From Immersiella caudata (Eukaryota > Ascomycota > Sordariomycetes > Sordariales > Lasiosphaeriaceae), in contig JAULSU010000003.1 in NCBI GenBank assembly GCA_030512335.1, positions 868,001 to 932,000 of the forward strand: a stretch of DNA of 64,000 nt, written 5' to 3'. The notes below the pieces were generated by a model, which did not search any database, was not told the DNA's origin, and saw nothing but the letters and a program-made list of their open reading frames with translations. The translations under genes were made by a program, and so were the position numbers. Shown piece after piece: positions 1-9,178 of the stretch. Within the stretch, counting starts at the first letter, position 1. Each line of letters opens with the position of its first letter.

Positions 1-479
1 CAAAGGAAGACGATATACGGCCGCGCTGTCTCATGAGTGTCTCCCGCAACAACTAGCCGTACTGCATCTATCCGTCTTGGTCTCGTTCTCAAGGCTAGTC
101 TCGGTCTTCTCCTGAGGCTTGCATTAAGAGCAGGAGTGATGGCGCGTAGGATGGTGTTGTACCGCTGTTGCTGCTCATCGCTTGGGTCTAGCATGGGGAG
201 GCCGTTGAACGTACGAACAGGAGTGTCCGGGGGTGGGGGTGACGAGGACGGTGTGGGTGGTGGCATGGCCTGGTCTGGAACCAGCGGCAGCAGCAGCGGC
301 GATCCCCGTTCAAAAACACTCTCATCTTCGTTCAAGGAGACGTCTCTGGGTCGAGTTTCCGCATCTATGCTGCCATAGCCAGAATCCTGGCTAGACGATG
401 TTGATATCCGGGACGCCGACTTTTGGATGCCAGTGGCAAGATGGTCGGCGACAGTCCTTGGTCGGTTTTCAGGATCCAT
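1..479 (-). CDS. 5' part of an uncharacterised fungal gene, truncated by the left window edge
   Basis: The minus strand is open without a stop from an ATG at 477-479 to base 1, giving the first 159 residues. The protein starts MDPENRPRTVADHLA, then has a Ser-rich stretch, an acidic stretch and a Pro-rich linker (PPPTPSSSPPPPDTP). After that comes a basic segment leading into RLVVAGDTHETARPYIVFL at the edge. That last motif reminds me of the start of a family of uncharacterised fungal proteins that carry an inactive trypsin-like fold; this is recollection, since the diagnostic part lies outside the window. A decayed copy beginning with the same six codons lies at 6314-6732, which supports this start. 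The gene is divergent from the membrane-protein gene at 968. The reading frame is convincing; the function is unknown. Confidence 0.65.
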   Translation of the reverse strand, partial: MDPENRPRTVADHLATGIQKSASRISTSSSQDSGYGSIDAETRPRDVSLNEDESVFERGSPLLLPLVPDQAMPPPTPSSSPPPPDTPVRTFNGLPMLDPSDEQQQRYNTILRAITPALNASLRRRPRLALRTRPRRIDAVRLVVAGDTHETARPYIVFL

Positions 480-900
480 GGTCCAGCTTCGCGACCCAAC
501 TACCCACTGGCGCCTTTGAGATAACTCGACCGGAGCCTGGAACCTGAGCATTTGGCTGCATCAGTCAAGCGCGCGTACGAGATGCATCTCCCTGTGACGT
601 GCGAAAGCTGCTTTGTTGCAAGGAACTAAGGCTGAGTGGGAGCAAAAGTCGAGAAGTGCGCTGCCATGAGCAGAAGGGCTAGAGCCTGATGCGTGATATT
701 TCTTTCGGCTTCGTCCGGATGTCGCGTTGTGGCAGTGCAAGGCAGAGGCATGGAATGCCTGATTTTCTCGTCGAGAAGTGGCCATCTGGTTGGTTAAGAC
801 TCCCGAGCTGCGTTTCTAGTCCAGCCTGCAAAGCGGGGTCGCATGCATGGCTTGCACAGCTGTGGGAAAGAGGTGTGGGTGACTGCAGGCGCGACCCTCA
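460..900. repeat. Copy 1 (left part) of a duplicated locus
   Basis: This segment aligns, with scattered mismatches and small gaps, to about 6713-7000. The twenty bases at 460-479 and 6713-6732 are identical. Further matching blocks are 541-586 with 6780-6822, 670-700 with 6869-6895, and 828-900 with 6900-6993. It covers the start codon of the left-edge gene and the intergenic space in front of the gene at 968. The second part of copy 1 lies at 2503-2612, on the far side of that gene. Confidence 0.7.
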
Positions 901-967
901 CAGGTGTGGTAGTGCATCTGACCTGCAAAATCTCCTCGCAATCCTTTTCTTCAAATATCGGCACAAA

Positions 968-2268
968 ATGGACCTAAAATTACTCGGCGCACTCGGCGAC
1001 ATTACTGAAGAGCAGCTTCGTAGCCTGCATACATCGCTATGGAACTGGAACAGCTGCGCAGCCTGCTCCTCTAGAGCAAATGCGCCATGCGAGATCTCAT
1101 GTCCCACTCGTCGCGCTGGGCAACTGGGCCCGTTTAACAACTTCTACAAAACAACAACATCTCGCCACCTGAGCGAGTTCACCTCTTCAAATGAGCTCGC
1201 ACTCAGGGGTCATGAAGATCTGATAGAGGTCATCCGCTATCTCAAAGAAAGGCCCAACGTCCCGCGCCAGCAACTCACCGCAGACTTCTTTTCCGACCGC
1301 GCGAAAAGGGAAGGCTCCCGCGAACAGCCAAACGTCCATGATCAAGACCGAGCCTTCGACCTCGCCGCTCGCATTCTCATCATGCTCAACTGCTCCACCG
1401 AGCTCAACCAAGTCGAGGCGCTCCTCGAGGAGGGCCCGCGGCTTGTAACCTGGGCAAAGGGGAACTCTCTCGCCAAGTTCATCGCTGCCACATTCCCGAC
1501 GACCGACCACCCCAGCCTCAACGACCCCAACCAACGATCCAAAGCCAACACCCTCAAACTCGGACTCCAAGCCCGCCGTCTAACTAAGATAGCCGGTCTA
1601 ACCTTCCGACCGACCGATAACCTCGCCGACCACCTCCGTCTCGACCCCAAAGAAGGCACCATCGAAATCTTCCACCACACCCGAGCCCTCAAAGAGTTTC
1701 TCATTGCAACTCAACAGGACCATTCAACCCCCACAATGAAGTAACTAACCCCCTCCTCCACTTCCCCGGTGCCCTCCCCCTTCTCCCCTTCTGCCTCACC
1801 TGCCTCTCCCCAACCAAGCCACCCAGCTAACACCCCTCCAGCCCCTACCTCCCCCGCAACCTAGCTCTAGAAGTAATCGACACCATCCAAAAAATCCTCT
1901 TCCCCCTCGGCTCCCCCTCTGAACCCCTCCTGCGCACCCTCATCGTCAAACACGCCTTCGATCCAGACTGCCTCCGCCTCGTCGATCCCGCTCCGTACCG
2001 ACTCCCCCACGAGAACGACATCCCGTACCACCACTTCGGTAGTCGACTCATGGATCTTGCGCATGAGTTGGAGCATCCTACGCCGAGGGGGGTGATGGAT
2101 AAGTGGCTGGAGCGGAGGAGCGGGGCGAGGTATGTGATGTTTGCGACGCTGGCGGGGGTGGGTGTTGCGGTGTTGTTGGGTTTTTTGGCGTTGGGGGTGA
2201 GTATTTTCCAGGCGTGGGTTTCGTGGCGGGCTTGGAGGGATGAGGTGGGGATGGCGGGGTCTAGATAG
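968..2268 (+). CDS. Membrane-anchored fungal protein of unknown function, two exons
   Basis: The exons are 968-1740 and 1842-2268. The 101-base intron has a GTAACT donor and a GCTAAC branch site near 1826, and it joins the halves in frame to give 399 residues. The C-terminal exon reads FDPDCLRLVDPAPYR and ends in one strong membrane helix (about residues 350-378, with AGVGVAVLLGFLALG), followed by AWVSWRAW and a short tail. I recognise this C-terminus and the internal RPTDNLADHLRLD motif from a large uncharacterised family in Fusarium and Colletotrichum; no function is known to me. The open frame extends upstream to 689. I prefer the ATG at 968 because 689-900 belongs to the duplicated intergenic sequence. 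The segment around residues 25-60 is Cys-rich and could hide another intron. The gene is missing from the second copy of this locus. Confidence 0.7.
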
Positions 2269-2502
2269 GTAGATGTGAGGTGTCTTGAGATGGGGAAGGG
2301 GAAGCATCTTTTTGTTTGCCAAGAAAGGGGGTGGTTGACTGACCAACCAGGGGTAAGTTTTCGGGTGAGAGGATTACTGTTCTCACCACCATGACGTCGT
2401 GTTGGGAAGTCAAGAAGATGGTACCCGTGTTTTTCCGATGGGTAACTTCGAACGGCAAAGATTCTCACAATCCCCTATCACCGTTCACTGATCAGTCCTA
2501 GT

Positions 2503-2612
2503 ATGTGTACCCATCACGAATGTATTGGAAGACGTCCGAATTTTAATATTCGTTCATGCATCTCAGTATGCTCATTATCCCTAAACCCAAACAAAGTAAA
2601 ATCAAGGCATCC
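2503..2612. repeat. Copy 1 (right part) of the duplicated locus
   Basis: About 110 bases closely match 7014-7113, including the run from CATGCATCTCAGTATGCTC to the AACAAAGTAAAATC block. In copy 2 this block sits within about 20 bases of the match to 828-900. Copy 2 therefore looks like copy 1 with the 968-2268 gene removed, or copy 1 like copy 2 with it inserted. It lies in the 3' flank of the 968-2268 gene and may include its terminator region. Confidence 0.7.
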
Positions 2613-3519
2613 TCCTTTTTTCTATCTTCCATAGTTACAAGGGCCGCTGACACATGCAGTGGCGTCGTCGAGTCTCTCTGCCCGTCAAGATGTTGCTTGC
2701 CGAGAGGGACGGCGTCTAGCTAGAAAGAACGTTAAACAGAGCGCCTAACCGAAAGATGGATGTGGGGCAAAAAAGCTTACGACGCGTCCTACCTAAGGCA
2801 GTGGGGGAGGAAATGACGCGACGAGTGAGCCAACGAGAAGGATCAACGCAGACTTCCTGGATGTACATCATCTTTTGCGAACGATGCAGCTCTAGTAATT
2901 AACCACTCGATGAGGATTCCTTCCTGAGAGCGGCTTGCCCCGGCTTTCTAGGACTTGGGCTCTTCATTTTCCCTTCACAGCCGCAGAAGTTCACCATGTG
3001 GGCTTGTCATCTGTGGGGAACCTCTCCACTGCCCCACAGAATTTCACCCGTCCCGTGGGTGGGCTTCTTTGATCTGCCGCCCGCGCAGCCCGGCAAAGTT
3101 TTGCAGCGAACCTTGTTCCAGAACAAAGGAAGCTTGCAAGTTCTTTATAAATTTTTCCCTCTTCCCTTGTCCTCCCCTCCGACCAGCAAACCTTTGCCAA
3201 CAAATCTTAGCCCCGCTTCGGTTGATCGACCTACCATCAACCTCCTTGCTAACCATCGCTGCCATTTACGTTCTCGAGCCCTGCCATCCGCCCGACCATC
3301 AACCCTACCATTCACTTTATCATCCACCGATTAACAGTCACTGCAGTGACTCGAGCCACACCATGGCGAGCAGCGCGGCAGGTCTTATGTTGCCCTTTCG
3401 GCACCCCGCACGCCATACGACACTGACATGAGATCCTTAGACAGAAGTGCGAAACCCGCTTGTCGCTGGTGGCCAGTACAAAGGCGACCGCCCTCCGAAG
3501 GCATTCATCACCCATACCA

Positions 3520-5240
3520 TGCCGTGCATCCACGAGAACACCATCATCGTTGCCACCACGCACCCATCGTTGCACGCCGCCTCGCCTAAGCACGACGGTT
3601 GGTTTATTTCCGACTTCTACGCTTTTAATTACCTGTTCAAGAGCACCGTGAAGGACCAGACGTGGTTGACAGCGGTTGATCCGTCCCGATTGCTCGAGAA
3701 ATACGGCAACTACCTACATGGCCATCCACGCTTTGACCGCAAGGTCATTTTGAATCAAGAGATTCTCCAATCCGAGATCACACCCGTAACCATCGTCAAA
3801 CCGGCCAAGATGATTGAAAGATTTCTCGACGAGGTGGCCGAGGCATCCTCCCGCGCCAAACAGAATGGCTGTCCTCTTCTCCTCATGTTTTTCTGCCATG
3901 GCGTTGACAACCACCATCTCCTCCTCAACGATTATGACAACAAGAGTGGACTTAGCATTACCCAGCTTCGCGGTGTTCTTGACTCGGGTATCGCCGTGAC
4001 GCTATTCTCAACATCATGCTTCTCCGGAGGTTGGGCTACGACCCGAGACCTCAACATCACGACCATGGCGGCAGCAGACGAGGACACGGCGTCAGTCTCG
4101 TGGAGACTGTCAGACAGCATGGGGCGGGCTTGCGGTAGTGTTTTTGCCGGTCATACGATTGCGTCTCTCACCAAGATCACCACGCCGCTGCTCCCACAGG
4201 ATTTCGGTTCAGAGGGTCCGCTGGCGGACAAGGACGAGGACGATTCCCTCCAACCGTCCGAACCAACCGAGGTGCAGACCGAAACCTACAATGAGTTTTG
4301 CCGCGCTGTGGTCACCGCCATTGACACGAACACGGACTGGCACAGCGCTCTTTTAACCCAGTTCACCTTCTCTGCCCAAGATGACCAGTGGGAGTATTCG
4401 TGGTCTAGAAGATCTGGACTTCCACTGGCACGCTTCAAAGAGCGGTGGGATCAGCTGCCAGTCTACCCTGCCACGTCGCCCATGGCCAGAACCGAAGACA
4501 TCTTCTTTGCTGGTGGAGCTGTTATCGATGAGATGACATGCCATCTGCTGCATGCACGCGTGAGGAGCATGGCCTCTTTGTTTTACAACATTTGCGACCC
4601 CGACTGGGTCAAGGGTCAGAATATCCGTCTTGGAGGCGCGATACACTGCTACCTACGAGGCGAGCCCGCCCACTACTCAGAGGCCGAAATAGCTGGCATC
4701 ATACGCTTCCGATGGATGACAAGCCGGCTTATGGACAGATTCATCGATGATCATGGCTTGACGGCTCCGAACGGCCAGATCTGCATTTTGTGGAATACGG
4801 AAGAGTATGAACTTGCTATGAGAAAGAAGCACGGCACTCGCGAGTGGTCTGGGCGGTACAGTTCCGTTTGGAAGGGTTTACTGCGCGGTGATGGTCTCAT
4901 TCGGCCGTCTGACGATCAAGGCCCCCCTTTCTACCGCTCCCTCCAGTATGTGACGTCAGCGATTGCGGAAAATTCATTTGCGGAAGGCGAGGACAAGGCT
5001 AACGCAGCCGTGGAGGCTTACTGCAACTTTGTTGCGACTCTCCGCAAGCATCATATTGCCTCCGCCATGGATTCAGCCACAGTTCGCACTAGCGCGAGGA
5101 GCTGGCTCAAGGCGGTCGGTAGACGGATCCGCCGTTCGCTTTCACCTAGAAAGACTCAGCGGGCGCCGTTGCGTGAGCGATCCGCAGGTCAGAGTATCAA
5201 GGAGGACGGGGAAGAGGGGAACGCCGCCTCATCCGGCTAG
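3520..5240 (+). CDS. Caspase-like (clan CD) cysteine peptidase-type protein
   Basis: The first in-frame ATG is at 3520 (MPCIHENTIIVATTHPSLH), giving about 573 residues. The frame stays open back to 3441, and the upstream codons look coding, so a spliced 5' exon is possible: there is an AG at 3439-3440 and an ATG at 3363, but that ATG does not join in phase. The core has the two signatures of a caspase/peptidase C13-like fold. One is a strand ending in a His-Gly (LLLMFFCHGVDNHH, around residue 125); the other is a later strand ending in Cys (VTLFSTSCFSGGWATT, around residue 165). These supply the predicted His/Cys dyad. The C-terminal half resembles an uncharacterised family in other Sordariomycetes and ends in a basic, Ser/Arg-rich tail. 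Substrate and role are unknown. It sits among HET/NLR-type accessory genes, which makes a role in cell death a fair inference but not a demonstrated one. Confidence 0.75.
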
Positions 5241-5339
5241 AAGCTTGGGAAGGCCACCGTCTTCCCTCGGCCGAATACAGGCTCTGAATGAATGTATCAA
5301 TACTACTCTCTACCTAGCAGGCAGTCTACCAAGTAAGGC

Positions 5340-6125
5340 CGTCAATTACCCACCCAGAGATACACATGGGTACCCATGGGTTCTGCGTCTGTACCCACTC
5401 GGCATTGGAGAGTACAGAGATCAGTACAGGTTACCTCGAGTTATACCGTCCTGTATAGTAGTTCCAGTATACCGATCGGTATAAGTAGTTATCATCGTAC
5501 CCACGATAATGTGAGGAACCTGTTACGACCGATGCCTGTCGAGACGTACGGTCGGCAGGGTTGTAGGGGTGGTTGAAGGAGTGAGAGGGGTAATACAGAA
5601 GCAAGTCCTTACAGACAGGGGTCCACTCTGGTTAATGGTCGTATGTCACTATAATGCAAGGTAGTACACAGGGTGACGATACAGTAGGATACAATTAAAG
5701 GGGGTTTAATTGATAAAGCGAATACTTGCGTGAGGAACCAGAAGGATTCCTCACACTGTCGTGGGTATTGTGATGGCTACTTATACCGAACGGTATACTA
5801 GGAGTAACTATTAGGAACCGTATAACCTGAGGTAACTTGTACCGGCTCTGTGTCCAGAGGCTCTGCGACCGCAGAGCCTTTTCCCACAGATCCTGCCAAG
5901 ATCTGTGGAGCCGGATGGCTCTGTCAACAGAGCCATCCACCGGTGCAGATTCTTCCGTGCGGCGACCGTGCTTCCCACACGCCACACTGGGTCGCATACG
6001 GGGACACGTCAGTCCCGGCTAGCCATGGGCCTCCCTTGGGTCGTCACAATTACCCCTCTCACACTACCAATCGTCCCATCGACCCTGCCGACCCACCTGC
6101 CGGCAGGCACTGGTCGTAACAATTA
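5340..6125. repeat. Palindrome-rich repeat block with inverted arms
   Basis: There is no convincing reading frame. Bases 5421-5525 recur in inverted, diverged form at about 5742-5850. Bases 5548-5597 recur inverted at about 6048-6092. The arms are not nested in simple order, so the block is rearranged rather than one clean terminal inverted repeat. Inside are perfect palindromes such as CATGGGTACCCATG (near 5366-5379), TATACCGATCGGTATA (5468-5483) and CCTGCCGGCAGG (near 6092-6103), and three hairpins listed separately. It could be a nested miniature transposon or another non-autonomous element relic. Confidence 0.6.
5859..5938. repeat. Three consecutive perfect hairpin sequences
   Basis: Bases 5859-5878 form a 9-bp stem with a 2-base loop (GGCTCTGCG/CGCAGAGCC). 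Bases 5884-5908 form a 9-bp stem with a 7-base loop (CCACAGATC/GATCTGTGG). Bases 5913-5938 form a 12-bp stem with a 2-base loop (GGATGGCTCTGT/ACAGAGCCATCC). They are 5 and 4 bases apart. The spacing and perfection are not expected by chance in diverged repeat DNA. They could be structural ends of a mobile element or a transcribed structured RNA. Confidence 0.8.
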
Positions 6126-6312
6126 CTTAAAGGTATTATAAAAGTCTTGATTAAATATACCTATTTTTTTTACAGGTTTTATATGAAGAATGAACGTAAA
6201 AGGTAAACTCCTTAATACTAAAGCTTAAGTATATTACAGGATTTCCATTATATGGTAACTTATAAGTAATCAGTGTGTCAATTTTTAAATACAGGTCAAG
6301 TATAAAAAGACA
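6126..6312. other. AT-rich block without genes
   Basis: About 190 bases are strongly AT-rich compared with the surroundings, with short A/T runs, a T8 run near 6165 and several ATTA/TAAT motifs. I see no reading frame. It lies between the palindrome-rich repeat and the pseudogene at 6314 and may be a RIP-mutated or deleted repeat remnant. Confidence 0.5.
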
Positions 6313-6313
6313 G

Positions 6314-6732
6314 TTAAGAAGGCTTCGCCACTAGGATGGTACCGCTATTCCACGATAGCGTTGTCTTGCTCCGCACTCGGCTACAAAGCCGAGAAGGGCC
6401 CGTGCGGCTCAGTCCGTCAGGTGGCGATGGTGCGCCTATGCGTGGTGGTAAATAGTCCAGTCGGGGTCCCAAGAGGGGAAGCGAGTGGTTGACCCGGAGT
6501 GATATAGCAGCGCCCTGACCATGCCGGCCAGGACGATGCCTTGCAGCGTTCCAGAAGATGCAGTCATGATTCCAACTCGTCTGCCGGCTAGGCTTTTTGA
6601 CTCGTTGGGGTCGCATATAAACGGCAAGGTCAGTGCTCTGGGACCTTAATACCAACGAGTTTGGCTCCCATTCGTCGTGGTCGAAACTGAGGCAAAGTCC
6701 ACTCAAAATACTGGTCGGTTTTCAGGATCCAT
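6314..6732 (-). pseudogene. Decayed paralogue of the gene at the left window edge
   Basis: The minus strand starts with the same codons as the gene at 1-479 (MDPENRP, ATG at 6730-6732), then hits a stop after two further codons. Downstream, coding-like segments appear in different frames: DEWEPNSLVLRSQSTDLAVY, then RRVGIMTASSGTLQGIVLAG. The second segment resembles the core of the same uncharacterised family as I remember it, with a small-residue-rich strand (TASSG.L.G). Frame changes and an early stop make it a pseudogene. Its upstream side (6733-7113) is the non-coding part of the duplication shared with 460-900 and 2503-2612. Confidence 0.55.
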
Positions 6733-7113
6733 CAGCTGCCCGTTAGCCCGAGATTGCTCGGCCGGCGTCCGAAAGAGGTCTCAGGATTTGGCTACACCAA
6801 CCAAGCGTGAGCACGAGATGCGCTTTTTGTGCAGCTGGCGGAGTCTGCAAGTCCGTTTCCGTGCGTACGCCAGAGGGGCCAGAGCTTGAATGCCTGGTTT
6901 GTAGAGCGGCGTCATATGCATGACCTGTCCAAGTGCGGGAAAGAGTCTGCGTGGGGTGTGAGTGCAGGCTCGATTTTCTCACACACATGGAGTCAACGCA
7001 ATCCCAACCTGGCAGATGCCCATCACGAAATGTATTGGGAGACGCCCTAATTTTGATGTTCGTCCATGCATCTCAGTATGCTCATTATCCCTTCCCAAAA
7101 CAAAGTAAAATCT
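6713..7113. repeat. Copy 2 of the duplicated locus, lacking the membrane-protein gene
   Basis: This copy matches 460-900 on its left side and 2503-2612 on its right side, with only about 20 unmatched bases between the two matches. In copy 1 the same two blocks are 1.6 kb apart and enclose the gene at 968-2268. The right block is the best conserved part. Confidence 0.7.
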
Positions 7114-7247
7114 AAAACACATGATGGGTATCCAACGAAATGAATTACCATTAGAAACCCCAACGCATCAACCACCCCAACCTTCAATCAAGGTCCAAGA
7201 AAAGAAGCATGAGGCATCCATCAACCCTTCATACCCATCCCCCGGCT

Positions 7248-9178
7248 CTAAAAGAAGCCAAGCGGGAAGGCCTGGAACCCATCAAACAGGTACGTCGCCT
7301 GGCGAACGCTTGAACCTTGGTTGCTAGGCGCAGTGACTTCCAGTTCAATCTTGGTGTTGGAGCTGCAAGTGAAGGTCGTGGAGACAGGATACCAAGCGGC
7401 ACCGATATTCGCATTGGAAACATCAGTGATCTGTGCGCCGCCGATGAAAGCCTTGACAACCGAGCTGGAATGGGTGCCCGAGCCCTCGATGACGTCGAAG
7501 ATGAGGAGGTACTTGGTGTTGGGAATGCTGGGAGGATGGTTAGCGTCTTTTGAACTTGAAGGCTCTGTCAGATGAAGGGGAGCAGAGCAACTTACCAGTC
7601 GATCGTCTGGCTGGCGCTGGCCTTGTTGTTGTTTTGAGACCAGAGGCTGAGGGCCTTGATGCTGCCGTCCGAGCCCTTCTTGGCGCTCGGGGGCGAGGCA
7701 GCGCCAACAATCTCGACTTTCTTGTTGGAGTTGTTTGAAGGCCATGTCCACCCGTAGTCAGGATCCGAGGGGTTCTCGAAGCCGCCGTTCTTGATGCAGG
7801 CCGACCAGGTCGGAGTGGCCGTGACGGTCGCGGTCGTGGTCGTGGTCGTGGCCGTGACTGAGACTGTAGTGGACCAAGCGACGCTGATCTCGGTGCTGGT
7901 AGCAGTTTCTGTTGACCAGGCCACGCTGATCTCGGTGCTGGTCGCGGTCTCGGTCGACCACGAGACGGCCCAGTCGGTGGTTGTAGCCGTTGCCGTCGAC
8001 CAGGCAGTGCTTGTGGCTGTTTCGGTGGACCACGCAACGCTGATTTCAGTGCTGGTTGCCGTCTCGGTTGACCAAGCCACGCTGATCTCGGTGCTAGTCT
8101 GCGTCTCTGTCGACCAGTGCGTCTCAGTCGACCATGCGGTGCTCGTTTCCGTCTCGGTCGAATAGGCCGTGCTAGTCTCAACCTCGGTCGACCAGGCGGT
8201 GGTCGTCTCGATCTCGACGGTGGTCTCGGTCGAATAGTAGTTTGTGACAGTAGTCTCGGTGGACCAGGACAACTCGGTCTGGGTGGAGGTCAGGGTCTCG
8301 GTCGCCGTCGCCGTGACGGTGTGCGTCTTTGGCGGACCATGCGGGCCCTTGCCCTTGCCGTGCCATGCCCATTTGGTAGTCGTCTCGATGGCCGTGTCGG
8401 TCGATGTCACGGTCACATACACATCCTCGCCAGATTCGGTGACGGTGGCCGTGAACCACTCATCCTCACCAGATTCGGTGACAGTGGTCGTGAGCCACTG
8501 GTCCTCACCCTCCTCGGTGACGGTGACGGTGGTGGTGTGCTTGCCCTTGCCCTTGCCCTTCCCCTTGAACCTCTTGGTGGTCGTGGCGGTAACAGTTGTC
8601 TCGACCTCGACTTCGTCGGTCACCGTCACAGTCGAGGTGACCGGGCTCCAGGACTCGGGGACCGAGATGGTCACCGTGGAGACGATGACGCTGACGGGCT
8701 CGCAAGAGGTAGGCTTCCACGGGGGGAAGGTGGTCTCGGTGACGGTGTAAGTGGAGGCGGGGGCGGAGATGGTCTCGGTCACGGTGCCTACGCCGATGCA
8801 AGAGCAGGCGGATGTGAAGCGGGCGTCCTCGATGGTGCCGGCGGACTTGAGACTCTTCAGGCACTCGAAAGGAGGAATGCTGTAGTTTCCCCTCTTGGTG
8901 CACCCTCGCTTCTTCCGGCGGTGGAGAGGGTAGATGCTGGAGGTGGGCCAGTCGGTGATGGTGACAACCTCCGTCTCGGTGACGGTGGGGGTCACGGTGA
9001 CAGTGGCCGCCGCCCCGGAGACGGTATAGGAGCAAAAGGCACTCGCCACCGACGACGAGGCGGCGAAGCACTCAATGACTTCATCCTCGGCGCTGCACTC
9101 CTCGGAGACCGGAGGCTCCTGGATGGCAGCAACGCTGCGGGCCGCGAGGGCGCCCAGGAGCGCTGAGGTCAGACGCAT
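7248..9178 (-). CDS. Secreted mucin-like Thr/Ser-repeat protein with C-terminal sugar-binding-like domain
   Basis: Two exons, 7596-9178 and 7248-7527, are joined over a 68-base GTAAGT...CAG intron to give 620 residues. A signal peptide (MRLTSALLGALAARSVAA) is followed by a Cys-containing segment (about residues 25-150). Then comes a long Thr/Ser/Val region with KGKGKGK basic spacers, a 15-residue repeat around VTESGED, and many copies of a 14-residue repeat of the type STETATSTEISVAW. The last 150 residues form a compact domain that starts NGGFENPSDPDYGW and ends FQAFPLGFF. This looks like the beta-sandwich carbohydrate-binding modules often found at the ends of fungal surface proteins. There is no clear GPI signal. 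A cell-wall or adhesion role is likely by family style, with heavy O-glycosylation expected. The repeat DNA is prone to length change between strains. Confidence 0.8.

Noticed and set aside
689..967. Upstream extension of the membrane-anchored protein to 689
   Set aside because: These codons fall in the duplicated intergenic sequence that lacks a gene in its second copy, and the composition is unlike the rest of the protein.
1845..2468. 207-codon minus-strand open frame
   Set aside because: It lies opposite the second exon of the membrane-anchored protein, whose splice phase and C-terminal helix are convincing.
8117..9166. 349-codon plus-strand open frame rich in Gly, Arg and Asp
   Set aside because: It is antisense to the mucin-like gene; the repeats and GC bias create the open frame, and the minus strand has the signal peptide, intron and domain.
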